DNA from: SCTD01 sp046593875
GTDB taxonomy: Bacteria; Actinomycetota; Actinomycetes; Mycobacteriales; SCTD01
Reading direction: 5' to 3'
NCBI GenBank assembly: GCA_046593875.1
Contig: JBKJQQ010000241.1
Coordinates: 22,674 to 86,673, forward strand
DNA length: 64,000 nucleotides
Shown: positions 7,833 through 16,887 of the stretch, piece by piece
Layout: each line of letters begins with the position of its first letter
How positions within the stretch are numbered: position 1 is the stretch's first letter
Translations under genes and position numbers: made by a program
Notes under the pieces: model-generated
Database searches by the model: none
What the model saw: the letters and a program-made list of their open reading frames with translations, nothing else
What the model was told of the DNA's origin: nothing

Positions 7833-8219
7833 ATGAGCGACCGCGTCCTGCGAGGCACCCGACTCGGCTCGGTGAGCTACGAGAGCGACCGCCACACCGA
7901 GTTCGCGCCTCGCCAGCGGACCGCTTACGACTGCGCCAACGGCCACGAGACGGCCATGCCGTTCGCCGCCGAGGCCGAGATCCCGTCGAGCTGGGAGTGC
8001 CGCGTCTGCGGTGCCACCGCGCTGCTCCGCGACGGCGCTCAGCCCGAGGAGAAGAAGGGCAAGCCGGCCCGCACCCACTGGGACATGCTGCTCGAGCGCC
8101 GCTCCACCGCCGAGCTCGAGGAGGTCCTGGCCGAGCGCCTGGCCGTCCTGCACGACCACCAGGGCAAGGTCAAGGCGGCGCTCAAGAGCGAGCGCGCCAA
8201 GGACAGGAAGAGCGCCTAG
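7833..8219 (+). CDS. rbpA: RNA polymerase-binding protein RbpA
   Basis: The 128-residue product carries the RbpA landmarks: MSDRVLRGTRLGSVSYE at the N-terminus, the core with YDCANGHETAMPFAAEAEIPSSWECRVCG, and the sigma-interacting tail HWDMLLERRSTAELEEVLAERL. RbpA binds RNA polymerase and principal sigma factors and promotes open-complex formation. It is restricted to Actinobacteria. GGAGG lies 8 nt before the ATG. As in Mycobacterium tuberculosis (Rv2050 next to Rv2051c and Rv2053c), it faces the ppm1/fxsA operon. A strong terminator follows the stop. Confidence 0.96.
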   Translation: MSDRVLRGTRLGSVSYESDRHTEFAPRQRTAYDCANGHETAMPFAAEAEIPSSWECRVCGATALLRDGAQPEEKKGKPARTHWDMLLERRSTAELEEVLAERLAVLHDHQGKVKAALKSERAKDRKSA

Positions 8220-8235
8220 TACCTGCTCGTACGAC

Positions 8236-8260
8236 GGGCCGCCTCCCTCGGAGGCGGCCC
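8236..8260 (+). terminator. rbpA terminator hairpin
   Basis: A perfect 11-bp GC-rich stem, GGGCCGCCTCC (8236-8246) paired with 8250-8260, closes a 3-nt loop 16 nt after the rbpA stop. It may also stop transcription from the converging fxsA operon. The next 159 nt up to the fxsA stop hold nothing else recognisable. Confidence 0.85.
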
Positions 8261-8419
8261 GTTCGCCTTCCTTCCCCAGGGCCGCTCCCCCGCGGCCGGC
8301 CCCTCGGGGCCCACGCCCGGCCGGCCCTCCCGGCCGCGATCTTCCTCGCGTGCACCGCGACACGCGTGCAGACCGTGCACGCCGCAGCAGCCCGGAGATC
8401 CTGGAAGAGCAGCGACATG

Positions 8420-8938
8420 TCAGGCGGGCGGCAGCGGGCGCGGCGAAGGCGGTGGGCCGTCGCCCTCGTCTGCAGGCGGGCCCGGGGACGGGTCCACGAC
8501 CTCGCCGTCCACCACGGTGCCGCGTCCGGGGCGGCGCATCCGGTCCGCCGCGAGCCCGCCCACCAGTCCGGCCACACCCAGCCGCTTGGTCACGAGTCCG
8601 AGGACGACCCGCCGGAGCGCGGCGCGGGTCGGCGGCAGCACGCAGGCCAGCCCGAAGACGTCCGTGGCGAAACCCGGCGTGAGCAGCAGGGCCCCGCCCA
8701 GGATGACCAGCGCCCCGTCGGCCACCTCCTTCGCGGGTACCCGCCCGGACTCCAGCGCCGACCGGAACGCCCTCCACGTACGAGCCCCCTCGCGCCGCAG
8801 CAGGTAGGCGCCCAGGACGGACATGACCAGCAGCAGGGCGATCGTCGGCAACGCGCCGATGACCTGTCCGACCTGAACCAGCACGTAGATCTCGATGAGC
8901 GGGACGACGACCAGCGCAACGACCAGCAGGGCGGGCAC
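8420..8938 (-). CDS. fxsA: FxsA family membrane protein
   Basis: 172 residues. The N-terminal half matches the FxsA family: PLIEIYVLVQVGQVIGALPTI, then RREGARTWR, then VADGALVILGGALLLTPGFATDVFGL, a pattern conserved from E. coli FxsA onward. There are about three membrane segments and a Pro-rich cytoplasmic tail. E. coli FxsA relieves phage T7 exclusion by F; its normal role is unknown. The GTG start lies one nucleotide after the ppm1 stop, so it is the last gene of the lnt-ppm1-fxsA operon. Confidence 0.88.
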   Translation of the reverse strand: MPALLVVALVVVPLIEIYVLVQVGQVIGALPTIALLLVMSVLGAYLLRREGARTWRAFRSALESGRVPAKEVADGALVILGGALLLTPGFATDVFGLACVLPPTRAALRRVVLGLVTKRLGVAGLVGGLAADRMRRPGRGTVVDGEVVDPSPGPPADEGDGPPPSPRPLPPA

Positions 8939-8939
8939 G

Positions 8940-9689
8940 TCAGGTCCTGACCGGGGGCCGGACGCCGCGGGAGCGGCCGGAGCGCAGCCCCCACCAGGCC
9001 ACCCGCCAGACCGCCTCGAGCACGATGGAGCGGTTCATCTTGGACTCGCCGCGCTCGCGCTCGACGAAGGTGATCGGGACCTCGACGACCTTCCAGCCGC
9101 CCTTCCAGGCTTGCCACGCCAGGTCGATCTGGAAGCAGTAGCCCTGCGAGGCCACCTGTGCGAGCGGCAGCGCGTCGAGCACCTCGCGCCGGTAGGCCCG
9201 GTAGCCACCGGTCGCGTCCTGCACCGGCAGGCGGAGCAGCGTGCGGGCGTAGGCGCTGCCACCGCGGCTGAGGATCTCGCGTGACTTCGGCCAGTTGACG
9301 ACCGAGCCCCCCGGTACCCAGCGGCTGCCGAGCACGAGGTCGGCGTGCTCGAGCGCGGCCAGTAGCCGCGGCAGCTGCTCGGGCTGGTGCGAGCCGTCGG
9401 CGTCCATCTCGACGACGACGTCGTACCCGTGCTCCTTCGCCCACGCGAAGCCGGCGATGTACGCCCCGCCGATGCCGTTCTTCTCGGTCCGGTGCAGCAC
9501 GTGGACGCGCGGGTCGCCGGCGGCCAGCCGGTCCGCGATGACGCCCGTGCCGTCGGGGCTGTTGTCGTCGACGACAAGCAGGTGCACGGTCGGGACCGCG
9601 GTCAGCAGCCGCCCAGCGATGATCTCGAGGTTGTCCTTCTCGTCGTAGGTCGGGACGATCACCAGGACGCGGTCGAGGGGCGCCCTCAC
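8940..9689 (-). CDS. ppm1: polyprenol monophosphomannose synthase (GT2)
   Basis: A 249-residue GT-A glycosyltransferase that moves mannose from GDP-mannose to polyprenyl phosphate, the donor for lipoglycans and protein O-mannosylation in the envelope. Motifs include VIVPTYDEKDNLE, VVDDNSPDGTG, the metal-binding EMDADGSHQPEQLP, GSRWVPGG and RERGESKM, all typical of DPM1-like enzymes. The GTG start overlaps the lnt stop as GTGA. In M. tuberculosis the Lnt-like and Ppm domains are fused in one protein (Rv2051c); here they are separate but translationally coupled. Confidence 0.93.
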   Translation of the reverse strand: MRAPLDRVLVIVPTYDEKDNLEIIAGRLLTAVPTVHLLVVDDNSPDGTGVIADRLAAGDPRVHVLHRTEKNGIGGAYIAGFAWAKEHGYDVVVEMDADGSHQPEQLPRLLAALEHADLVLGSRWVPGGSVVNWPKSREILSRGGSAYARTLLRLPVQDATGGYRAYRREVLDALPLAQVASQGYCFQIDLAWQAWKGGWKVVEVPITFVERERGESKMNRSIVLEAVWRVAWWGLRSGRSRGVRPPVRT

Positions 9690-11245
9690 GCGGCCCTCCG
9701 GCGGGCGGCCAGCCCGAGCCCGACCAGCCCCAGGGCGGCCAGGACGGCCTCGGGCCGGGCACCGACGCGGGTCGCCAGCGTGGTCCCGGTACGCACCGGC
9801 ACGTCGCGCACGAGCGTCGCGCGCGTGAAGACGCCTGCTTCGTCGACGATCTCGCCGTCGGGCGCGATCACGGCACTGATACCGCTCGTCGCCGCGACGA
9901 GCACCGCGCGGCCGTGCTCCACCGCCCGCAGCCGGCCCATGGCCAGCTGCTGGACGGTCTCGCCGCTGCGCCCGAAGGTCGCGTTGTTGGTCTGCACGAC
10001 GAGCAGCCTTCCCCCTCCGGTCACGACGTCGCGCACCAGGTCGTCGTAGGCCACCTCGAAGCAGATGACGTCGCCCAGCCGCACCGGACCGACGTCCAGC
10101 ACCCCTACCTCGGACCCCTTCGCGAAGTCGCGGGGGACGAGGTCGACCTTTCTGGTGATCTTACGGACCAGCGAGCGGTACGGGATGTACTCGCCGAACG
10201 GGACGGGGTGCCGCTTCACGTACCGCTTGCCCGGCCCGGAGACCGGGTCCCAGACGATGCCGGCGTTGCTGACCTGGTCGCCCGGCCCCTGAAGGACCGC
10301 CCCGACGAGCACCGGCACGCCGATGTCCTTCACCGCCGCGTCGATGAGGTCGTACGCCGCCCGGTCGGTGAAGGGGTCGATGTCGGAGGCGTTCTCCGGC
10401 CACAGGACCAGCTCCGGCGCCTGCTGCCGACCGGCGCGGATGTCGGCGGCGAGCTCACGGGTGGCCGTCACGTGGTTGGTGAGCACCGCCGCGCGCTGCG
10501 CGTTGAAGTCCAGCCCGAGCCGCGGGACGTTGCCCTGGACGACCGCGACCCGGACGGTGTCGCCACCGGTCGGCACGGGGACGAGCGCAGCCGCACCGAC
10601 GGCCAGCCCGACAGCGCCGAGCACCACCGGGAGCCGGCGGACCGCCAGGACCGACCACGCCAGCGCCCCGGCGAGCAGCGCCACGACGAACGTGAGCAGC
10701 GGCGCTCCGCCGAGCGCGACGAGCGGGGTGAGCGCGGAGTCGCCCTGGCTGAAGGCCAGCCGCCCCCACGGGAAGCCGCCGAACGGGATCCGGTCCCGCA
10801 GCGCCTCCTGCCCCACCCACAGCGTCGCGGTCCACACCGGCCAGCCGGGCGCACGCACCGCGACGGCCAGCGCGGCGCCGAGCAGCGCGAAGAAGGAGGC
10901 CTGCAGCAGCGCCAGCGCGATCAGGGCGCCGACCCCGGCCTGCGCGGCGGTCCACTCGACCAGCGGGAGGAACAGCGCCAGCCCGTGCAGCAGGCCGAGC
11001 AGCGCGCCCCTGCGGGCGCTCGCGCCCCGGCAGACGAGCGTCAGCAGGGCGACGCCGGGCAGGGCCAGCCACGGGAGATCCGCCGGCGGAAAGGCGGCGT
11101 AGAGGAGCAGCCCGCTGGCGAGCGCGCCCAGGGGGCGCCACCCCGGGAACGGGAACAGCCGGCGGTGCGGCTCCCTCGACGGCATCGAGGCCCGCTCCGC
11201 CGGCTGCTGCAGGCTCAAGGCTGCCCGGCTCTCCACCGGCTCCAT
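9686..11245 (-). CDS. lnt: apolipoprotein N-acyltransferase
   Basis: A 519-residue polytopic enzyme that N-acylates the N-terminal diacylglyceryl-Cys of lipoproteins. The first 210 residues hold about six hydrophobic helices; the rest is a nitrilase-like domain facing the outside. The catalytic triad is recognisable: Glu in LVLWPENASDIDP, Lys in YVKRHPVPFGEYIPYRSL, Cys in VICFEVAYDDLVRD. The true start is uncertain. ATG 11245 gives the longest form, but an in-frame ATG about 20 codons on (MPSREPHRR) also has an upstream GGAG and would lose nothing of the domain. First gene of the operon with ppm1 and fxsA. Confidence 0.92.
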   Translation of the reverse strand: MEPVESRAALSLQQPAERASMPSREPHRRLFPFPGWRPLGALASGLLLYAAFPPADLPWLALPGVALLTLVCRGASARRGALLGLLHGLALFLPLVEWTAAQAGVGALIALALLQASFFALLGAALAVAVRAPGWPVWTATLWVGQEALRDRIPFGGFPWGRLAFSQGDSALTPLVALGGAPLLTFVVALLAGALAWSVLAVRRLPVVLGAVGLAVGAAALVPVPTGGDTVRVAVVQGNVPRLGLDFNAQRAAVLTNHVTATRELAADIRAGRQQAPELVLWPENASDIDPFTDRAAYDLIDAAVKDIGVPVLVGAVLQGPGDQVSNAGIVWDPVSGPGKRYVKRHPVPFGEYIPYRSLVRKITRKVDLVPRDFAKGSEVGVLDVGPVRLGDVICFEVAYDDLVRDVVTGGGRLLVVQTNNATFGRSGETVQQLAMGRLRAVEHGRAVLVAATSGISAVIAPDGEIVDEAGVFTRATLVRDVPVRTGTTLATRVGARPEAVLAALGLVGLGLAARRRAA

Positions 11246-11423
11246 CCTGCCTGATGACAGTGCCGACGGGAGTCCACCAGGGCAGGCGCTCAGGGCACTT
11301 CGGACCGACCGGACGGCCGCTGGGAGCGACCGGCCTGCCGTTGTCTACTGAGCCCCGGACGCCTGCCCGTGGGTGGACCGAGGGGGAGGTTAGTGGGCAC
11401 CGCCCTTCACCTGTCAACAGGCC

Positions 11424-11460
11424 CCTGACCTGCAGGTTCGTACTGTTTCCGCAGGTCAGG
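11424..11460. other. inverted repeat in the 261-nt gap between lnt and the amidohydrolase gene
   Basis: CCTGACCTGC (11424-11433) and GCAGGTCAGG (11451-11460) form a perfect 10-bp inverted repeat around a 17-nt spacer. It lies just after the amidohydrolase stop on the minus strand and could be its terminator or a site controlling lnt. The remainder of the gap shows no gene. Confidence 0.35.
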
Positions 11461-11506
11461 ACGGGTGCCGAGGACACCCTCCGTTCGGGCCTTGATTACT
11501 CGTCGT

Positions 11507-13069
11507 TCATGTGCTCCACACGGTGTCTCCGCGGACCACCGTGCGGCGGCAGGCCGGATCGTCCCCGGACAGGTCCGGCAGACCGGCCACGCCGGCCCGC
11601 GGATCGGTGGACCAACCGGCGACGCGGTCGTCCGGCGCCTGGACGACGAGCTCGCCCGGGACGTCCCACACGGCGAAGGTGGCGGGAGCCCCGGGCGCCA
11701 GCTCGCCGGCGTCGTCGATGCGCGCAGCGCGCCACCCGCCGCGGGTGTGCGCGCTGAAGGCCGCCCGTGCCGACAGTCTGCTCGCGGGCGTGTGGTGCTG
11801 CACCGCGGCGCGCACCCCGCCCCAGGGGTCGAGCGGCGTCACGGGCGCGTCCGAGCCGAAGGCCAGCGGCACCCCGGCGGCGGCGAGGGCGGCGAGGGGG
11901 TTGGAGTCACGGGTGCGCTCCCAGCCCAGGCGGGCCTCGTACAGCCCGCCCCGACCGCCCCACCGCGCGTCGAAGGCCGGCTGCACGCTGGCGACCAGGC
12001 CGAGCCGGCCCATCTCGCTGATGTGCTGCGGGAGGGGGACCTCGACGTGCTCGATCCGGTGACGGGCGGCGCGCAGGACGTCCACCCCGACCGTCTGTGC
12101 GGCTGCGGCGTAGCCGTCGAGCACCGCGGTGAGGGCGGCGTCCCCGATCGCGTGGAAGCCGGCCTGCAGGCCCGCCAGCGTGCACTCCACGACGTGCTCC
12201 GTGACCTGCTCGGCGCTGAGGTAGGCGTAGCCGGTGGTGTCCGCGTCGTCGTACTGCCGGTGCAGGCAGGCCGTGTGGCTGCCCAGGGAGCCGTCGGCGA
12301 ACAGGTCGCCGCCCGCGGCCACGGCGCCGAGCTCGCGGGCCCGCACGGCGCCCCCGATCTCGCCCCAGTAGCCGAGCACGTCCGGGCCGGGCTCGTCGGC
12401 GGCCAGCGCGAGCAGAGCGGTGAAGTCGTCCTCGCCGTCGATGCCGGGGCCGCCGCACTCGTGCAGGCAGGCGATCCCCAGGCTCGCCGCGTGCGCGCGC
12501 ACGGCCCGCTGCGCGTCCCGCCGTTGCGAGAGCGGCAGCCCCGCGAAGGCGGCGCGGCGTACGACGGAGTGCTCCTCCTCGCGGACCCAGCCGTCCTCCG
12601 ACCGGATCTCGGGCGTGAGCGCGAGCAGCGCGCTGGAGGCGACGGCGCTGTGGCAGTCGGTACGGGCCAGGTAGACGACGCCGCCGTAGCTGGCCCGGTC
12701 GAGCTCCTGGCGGGTGGGCGCCCGCCGCTCGGGCCAGCCGTCCTCCTCCCAGCCGGCGCCGAGGACCACTCCCCCGCGGGCCTGCCGCGCGGCCTGCTCG
12801 ACGCGGTCGAGCAGCACCGCCAGCGACGGCGCCGACGCCAGGTCGAGGCCGCTCAGCGTCAGGCCCGTGCCGGTGGCGTGCACGTGCGCGTCGACGAAGG
12901 CCGGGGCCAGCCAGCCGTCCTCGAGGTCGACGGTGCTGTCCGCGCTCATGCCGTCGGCGGCGCCCTCGCTGCCGACCCAGGCGACGGTCGCGCCGTCGAC
13001 GAGCAGCGCGGTCGCGAACGGATCGGCCGGGCTGCGCACCCGGCCGTGGCGGTAGAGCGTCGTGGTCAC
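11507..13069 (-). CDS. YtcJ-like metal-dependent amidohydrolase
   Basis: 520-residue member of the amidohydrolase superfamily (Amidohydro_3 type). The metal-site motif FVDAHVHATGTG appears near residue 60 after the small beta-sandwich portion, with RHRIEHVEV and FGSDAPVTPLDPWGGV supplying further metal ligands. These enzymes hydrolyse amide or ester bonds in diverse small molecules; the substrate cannot be read from the sequence. The GTG start is preceded by TACCCT (13082-13077) with 7 nt between and no Shine-Dalgarno, which suggests a leaderless mRNA. It diverges from lat, with about 140 nt between the starts. Confidence 0.85.
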   Translation of the reverse strand: MTTTLYRHGRVRSPADPFATALLVDGATVAWVGSEGAADGMSADSTVDLEDGWLAPAFVDAHVHATGTGLTLSGLDLASAPSLAVLLDRVEQAARQARGGVVLGAGWEEDGWPERRAPTRQELDRASYGGVVYLARTDCHSAVASSALLALTPEIRSEDGWVREEEHSVVRRAAFAGLPLSQRRDAQRAVRAHAASLGIACLHECGGPGIDGEDDFTALLALAADEPGPDVLGYWGEIGGAVRARELGAVAAGGDLFADGSLGSHTACLHRQYDDADTTGYAYLSAEQVTEHVVECTLAGLQAGFHAIGDAALTAVLDGYAAAAQTVGVDVLRAARHRIEHVEVPLPQHISEMGRLGLVASVQPAFDARWGGRGGLYEARLGWERTRDSNPLAALAAAGVPLAFGSDAPVTPLDPWGGVRAAVQHHTPASRLSARAAFSAHTRGGWRAARIDDAGELAPGAPATFAVWDVPGELVVQAPDDRVAGWSTDPRAGVAGLPDLSGDDPACRRTVVRGDTVWST

Positions 13070-13212
13070 GCCGGCGAGGGTACGGACGCCCGGCCCGCCT
13101 GGGGAGTGATCCCCGTGGCTGGCCGCGGCATCCGCTTCCCGGAGCCAGCAACACGGGAGATCTTCCGGCCCAATTGCTTTCCTGCAGGCGGATCGCCGTC
13201 TACCGTGCGGGG

Positions 13213-14562
13213 ATGACGACTCTCGCGCCTCCCGCCGCCGTCACCCCGGCGACCGTGCACGACGTCCTGCGGCAGAGCATGCTCGTGGACGGCTTCGACA
13301 TGGTGCTCGACCTCGAGAAGAGCCGCGGCAGCCGGCTGCTCGACTCCCGGACCGGCACCTCGTACCTCGACCTGTTCACCTTCTTCGCGAGCAGCGCGCT
13401 GGGGATGAACCACCCGGCACTGGTCGAGGACGCGACGTTCCGCGACGACCTGCTGACCGCCGCGATGAACAAGCCGAGCAACTCCGACGTCTACACCGAG
13501 GCGATGGCGCGCTTCGTCGCGACGTTCGCGCGGGTGCTCGGCGACCCCGGCCTCCCCCACCTGTTCTTCGTCGAGGGTGGTGCCCTCGCCGTCGAGAACG
13601 CGCTCAAGGTCGCGTTCGACTGGAAGTCGCGCTGGAACGAGAGCCACGGCCTCGACCCGGCCCTCGGCACGAAGGTGCTGCACCTGCGCGACGCCTTCCA
13701 CGGCCGCAGCGGCTACACGATGTCGCTCACCAACACCGACCCCGTGAAGGTCGCGCGCTTCCCGCAGTTCGCGTGGCCGCGGATCAGCAACCCGTACCTG
13801 TCCTCCCGCGGCGATGTCGAGGCGCGCGAGGCGTCCACCCTCGCCGAGGCCCGCGCGGCGTTCGCGCAGCACCCGCACGACATCGCGTGCTTCGTCATGG
13901 AGCCGATCCAGGGCGAGGGCGGCGACCACCACTTCCGGCCCGAGTTCCTGCAGGCGATGCAGGCCCTGTGCCACGAGCACGACGCGCTCTTCGTGCTCGA
14001 CGAGGTCCAGACCGGCTGCGGCCTGACCGGCACCGCCTGGGCCTTCCAGCAGATGGGCATCCAGCCGGACGTCGTCGCCTTCGGCAAGAAGACGCAGGTG
14101 TGCGGCGTCATGGCCGGCGGCCGCGTCGACGAGGTGCCGGACAACGTCTTCGCGACCTCCAGCCGCATCAACTCCACCTGGGGCGGTTCGCTCACCGACA
14201 TGGTGCGCGCGCGTCGCATCCTCGAGGTCGTGGAGAGCGACCGGCTCGTCGACCGGGCCGCCGCCCTGGGCCCGGTCCTGCTCGGGCTCCTGAGCAACCT
14301 CGCGGAGCGGCACCCTGAGGTCACGGACGTACGAGGACGTGGCCTGCTGTGCGCCTTCTCGCTGCCGACCGGTGCCCTGCGCGACCAGGTGCTGAGCAGC
14401 CTGCGCGAGGATGAGCACGTGCTGCTGCTCGGCTGCGGATCGCGCAGCGTCCGCTTCCGCCCCGCCCTGACCGTCTCCCCCGAGGACCTCGCCGAGGGCG
14501 TCGCCGCTCTCGACCGAGTCCTTGGGGGGCTCAGCCTCACCCGTCTGAACGGAACCGCCTGA
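13213..14562 (+). CDS. lat: L-lysine 6-transaminase
   Basis: A 449-residue PLP-dependent class-III aminotransferase, the same length as mycobacterial Lat. It transfers the epsilon-amino group of lysine to 2-oxoglutarate, giving alpha-aminoadipate semialdehyde (cyclised to piperideine carboxylate). Family landmarks are LFTFFASSALGMNHP, FVEGGALAVENALKVAFDWK, DAFHGRSGYTMSLTNT, VMEPIQGEGGD, LDEVQTGCGLTGT, and FGKKTQVCGVMAG with the PLP lysine. ATG 13213 is chosen over the upstream ATG 13174: TACCGT (13201-13206) ends 6 nt before it, consistent with a leaderless start. The next gene overlaps its stop, completing oxidation to alpha-aminoadipate. Confidence 0.93.
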   Translation: MTTLAPPAAVTPATVHDVLRQSMLVDGFDMVLDLEKSRGSRLLDSRTGTSYLDLFTFFASSALGMNHPALVEDATFRDDLLTAAMNKPSNSDVYTEAMARFVATFARVLGDPGLPHLFFVEGGALAVENALKVAFDWKSRWNESHGLDPALGTKVLHLRDAFHGRSGYTMSLTNTDPVKVARFPQFAWPRISNPYLSSRGDVEAREASTLAEARAAFAQHPHDIACFVMEPIQGEGGDHHFRPEFLQAMQALCHEHDALFVLDEVQTGCGLTGTAWAFQQMGIQPDVVAFGKKTQVCGVMAGGRVDEVPDNVFATSSRINSTWGGSLTDMVRARRILEVVESDRLVDRAAALGPVLLGLLSNLAERHPEVTDVRGRGLLCAFSLPTGALRDQVLSSLREDEHVLLLGCGSRSVRFRPALTVSPEDLAEGVAALDRVLGGLSLTRLNGTA

Positions 14563-16106
14563 TGCGCATCGACTCCCACGTCAACGGCTCGACCCTGCAG
14601 GGCAGAGCCGGCACCGTCACCTCGACCAACCCGGCGCAGCTGACCGACGTGATCGGCGAGGTCTCGCTGGCCAGCAGCGACCAGCTGCTCGAGGCGTTCC
14701 GGGCCGCCAGGGCCGCGCAGCCTGGCTGGGCCGCCACACCGGCCCCCGTGCGTGGCCAGGTCATCGCGCGCATCGGCCGGCTCGTCGAGGCCAACGCCGA
14801 GGAGCTCGCGCAGCTGGTCACGCGCGAGGTCGGCAAGCCGATCGCGGAGGCCCGCGGCGAGGTGCAGGAGATCGTCGACACCTGTGACTTCTTCCTGGGC
14901 GAGGGACGCCGGCTCTACGGCCAGACCGTGCCGAGCGAGATGCGCGACAAGCAGCTGTTCACCTTCCGGGTGCCGATCGGCGTGGCCGGCATCATCACGG
15001 CCGGCAACTTCCCCGTGGCGGTCCCGAGCTGGTACCTCGTGCCGGCGCTGCTCTGCGGCAATGCCGTCGTGTGGAAGCCGGCGGAGTACGCCGCCGCCCT
15101 CGGCGACGCCCTGCAGCGCATCTTCGTGGCCGGCGGCCTGCCCGCGGGCGTGCTGAACACCGTGCACGCCGACGGCCCCTCGACCTACGAGGGGCTCGAG
15201 AAGGCCTTGCAGGAAGGCCTGGTCAACAAGATCGGCTTCACCGGCTCCTCAGAGGTGGGGGTGCGGATCGGCGAGCTGGCCGGCCGCCATCTGCAGAACG
15301 CCTGCCTCGAGCTCGGCGGCAAGAACCCTCTCGTGGTCATGCCCGACGCCGACCTCGACCTGGCTGCGGAGGGCGCGCTGTTCTCCGGCTTCGGGACCGC
15401 CGGCCAGCGCTGCACGTCGCTCGGCGTCGCGATCGTGCACGACGACGTCTACGACGCGTTCCTCTCGACGTTCCTCGCCCGCGTCGAGACGGCCGTCATC
15501 GGTGATCCCACTGACCCTTCTGTCCTCTACGGGCCGATGCTCGGTGAGCGCTTCCTCGACGGGTTCACGAAGTGGCTCGGCGAGGTGCAGCCGCACCACC
15601 AGGTGCACGGCTCCACCGGCACCGGCCGCATCACCCGGGACAACCCTCGTGAGGGCTTCGTCGGTGACCCCGACGCGGGCGTGTTCGCGCACCCGGCCGT
15701 CGTGACCGGCGTGCGCTCCGACGACGCGCTCTACCTGAATGAGACCTTCGGACCGCTCGTGTCGGTCATGCGCTTCTCGACGTTCGACGAGGCCGTCGAG
15801 CTGGCGAACGGGCACGGCTACGGCCTGTCGAGTGCCATCTACACGCGTGACGCGCAGACGGCGTTCCGCTTCCGCGAGCGAGTCAGCGCCGGGATGCTGA
15901 GCGTCAACAACTCGACCTCCGGGGCCGAGGCGCACCTGCCCTTCGGCGGGAACGGCAAGAGCGGCAACGGCTCCCGGCAGTCCGGCATCTGGGTGCTCGA
16001 CCAGTTCACCCGCTGGCAGTCGATGAACTGGGACTACGCCGGCAAGCTGCAGAAGGCGCAGATGGACGTCGAGACCCCGGCCGGGGATGTCGATTTCCGA
16101 CTCTGA
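14562..16106 (+). CDS. alpha-aminoadipate-semialdehyde (piperideine-6-carboxylate) dehydrogenase
   Basis: 514-residue aldehyde dehydrogenase with the catalytic Glu in LELGGKNPL and the nucleophilic Cys in GTAGQRCTSLG. NAD binding is marked by GFTGSSEVG, and the C-terminal signature is NETFGPLVSVMRF. ATG 14562 shares one base with the lat stop (TGATG), so the genes are tightly coupled. That coupling is the basis for assigning the Lat product as substrate; the family alone would only say aldehyde dehydrogenase. The pair would convert lysine to alpha-aminoadipate, used for catabolism or as a beta-lactam precursor in some actinomycetes. Confidence 0.88.
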   Translation: MRIDSHVNGSTLQGRAGTVTSTNPAQLTDVIGEVSLASSDQLLEAFRAARAAQPGWAATPAPVRGQVIARIGRLVEANAEELAQLVTREVGKPIAEARGEVQEIVDTCDFFLGEGRRLYGQTVPSEMRDKQLFTFRVPIGVAGIITAGNFPVAVPSWYLVPALLCGNAVVWKPAEYAAALGDALQRIFVAGGLPAGVLNTVHADGPSTYEGLEKALQEGLVNKIGFTGSSEVGVRIGELAGRHLQNACLELGGKNPLVVMPDADLDLAAEGALFSGFGTAGQRCTSLGVAIVHDDVYDAFLSTFLARVETAVIGDPTDPSVLYGPMLGERFLDGFTKWLGEVQPHHQVHGSTGTGRITRDNPREGFVGDPDAGVFAHPAVVTGVRSDDALYLNETFGPLVSVMRFSTFDEAVELANGHGYGLSSAIYTRDAQTAFRFRERVSAGMLSVNNSTSGAEAHLPFGGNGKSGNGSRQSGIWVLDQFTRWQSMNWDYAGKLQKAQMDVETPAGDVDFRL

Positions 16107-16647
16107 GACGCCGCACGTCGTCGCGGTCAGCTGCAGCCCAAGGCACCGGTTCAGCAAGCGGACCGTCGACGCTGTGACCCTCGTGGAGGGCCACGGCGTT
16201 GACGGCGATGCCCACGCCGGCGCGACCATCCAGCACCGCTCGCGCAAGCGCTGGCGCCCGCAGGACCCGAACCCCCGTCAGGTGCACCTGCTGCAGGCCG
16301 AGCTGTTGGACCTGCTGCGCAGCAAGGGGTTCGACGTCTCTCCCGGTGACATCGGCGAGAACGTCCTGACCCGCAACATCGACCTGCTCGCGCTCCCCCG
16401 GGGCGCACGGGTGCGCCTCGGTGCCGACGCCGTCGTCGAGGTGACCGGCCTGCGCAACCCGTGCGTGCAGCTGGACCGCTTCCAGGACGGGCTGAGGGAG
16501 GCGGTGCTGCGCCGCAGCGAGGACGGCGAGCTCGAGCGGCTCGCCGGGGTCATGGGCGTCGTGCTGGCAGGGGGCCAGGTGCGCCCGGGAGACGCGGTGC
16601 AGGTGGAGCCGCCCGCGGGCGAGCTGCAGCCGTTGCGGCCGGTCTAG
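16087..16647 (+). CDS. MOSC domain protein
   Basis: 186-residue stand-alone MOSC (molybdenum cofactor sulfurase C-terminal) protein. Visible landmarks are GVDGDAHAG, RQVHLLQAELL, PGDIGENVLT, LPRGARVRLG and the conserved Cys in GLRNPCVQLDRF. MOSC proteins handle sulfur or molybdenum-cofactor-linked transfer, mostly uncharacterised. Its ATG lies inside the last 20 nt of the dehydrogenase gene, so it belongs to the lysine operon transcriptionally. A GGGG precedes the start. It ends on the same CTAG tetranucleotide as the converging small gene. Confidence 0.87.
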   Translation: MSISDSETPHVVAVSCSPRHRFSKRTVDAVTLVEGHGVDGDAHAGATIQHRSRKRWRPQDPNPRQVHLLQAELLDLLRSKGFDVSPGDIGENVLTRNIDLLALPRGARVRLGADAVVEVTGLRNPCVQLDRFQDGLREAVLRRSEDGELERLAGVMGVVLAGGQVRPGDAVQVEPPAGELQPLRPV

Positions 16648-16781
16648 CGCGTCTCGCGGTCCCGTACGCCCGACTGGTCGGCGGGGTAGGGCTTGTGCCG
16701 ACGGCTCAGCACGATCAGACCGAGGACGAGGAGCACGGCGACGGCGGCGAGGACGAGCAGGACGATCTCGCTGATGGTCAT
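16644..16781 (-). CDS. 45-residue single-pass membrane protein
   Basis: A short gene with a good ribosome-binding site (GGAGGA, 5 nt before ATG 16781). The product begins MTISEIVLLVLAAVAVLLV, forming one membrane helix, and ends in a basic-acidic tail with RRHKPYPADQ. No family is recognised. The stop overlaps the MOSC stop on CTAG (16644-16647). A longer frame upstream of the ATG lacks the signal and reads as intergenic sequence. Confidence 0.65.
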   Translation of the reverse strand: MTISEIVLLVLAAVAVLLVLGLIVLSRRHKPYPADQSGVRDRETR

Positions 16782-16887
16782 GGGGTCCTCCGAGGGGGTG
16801 GGGGTGCCGCCGGTCTGCCCTGCCCGGTCCGGTGCAACCGGGCCGTCACCCGGCGTAGGCAGGCGGCGGGGCGGGTACGGGCGGCGC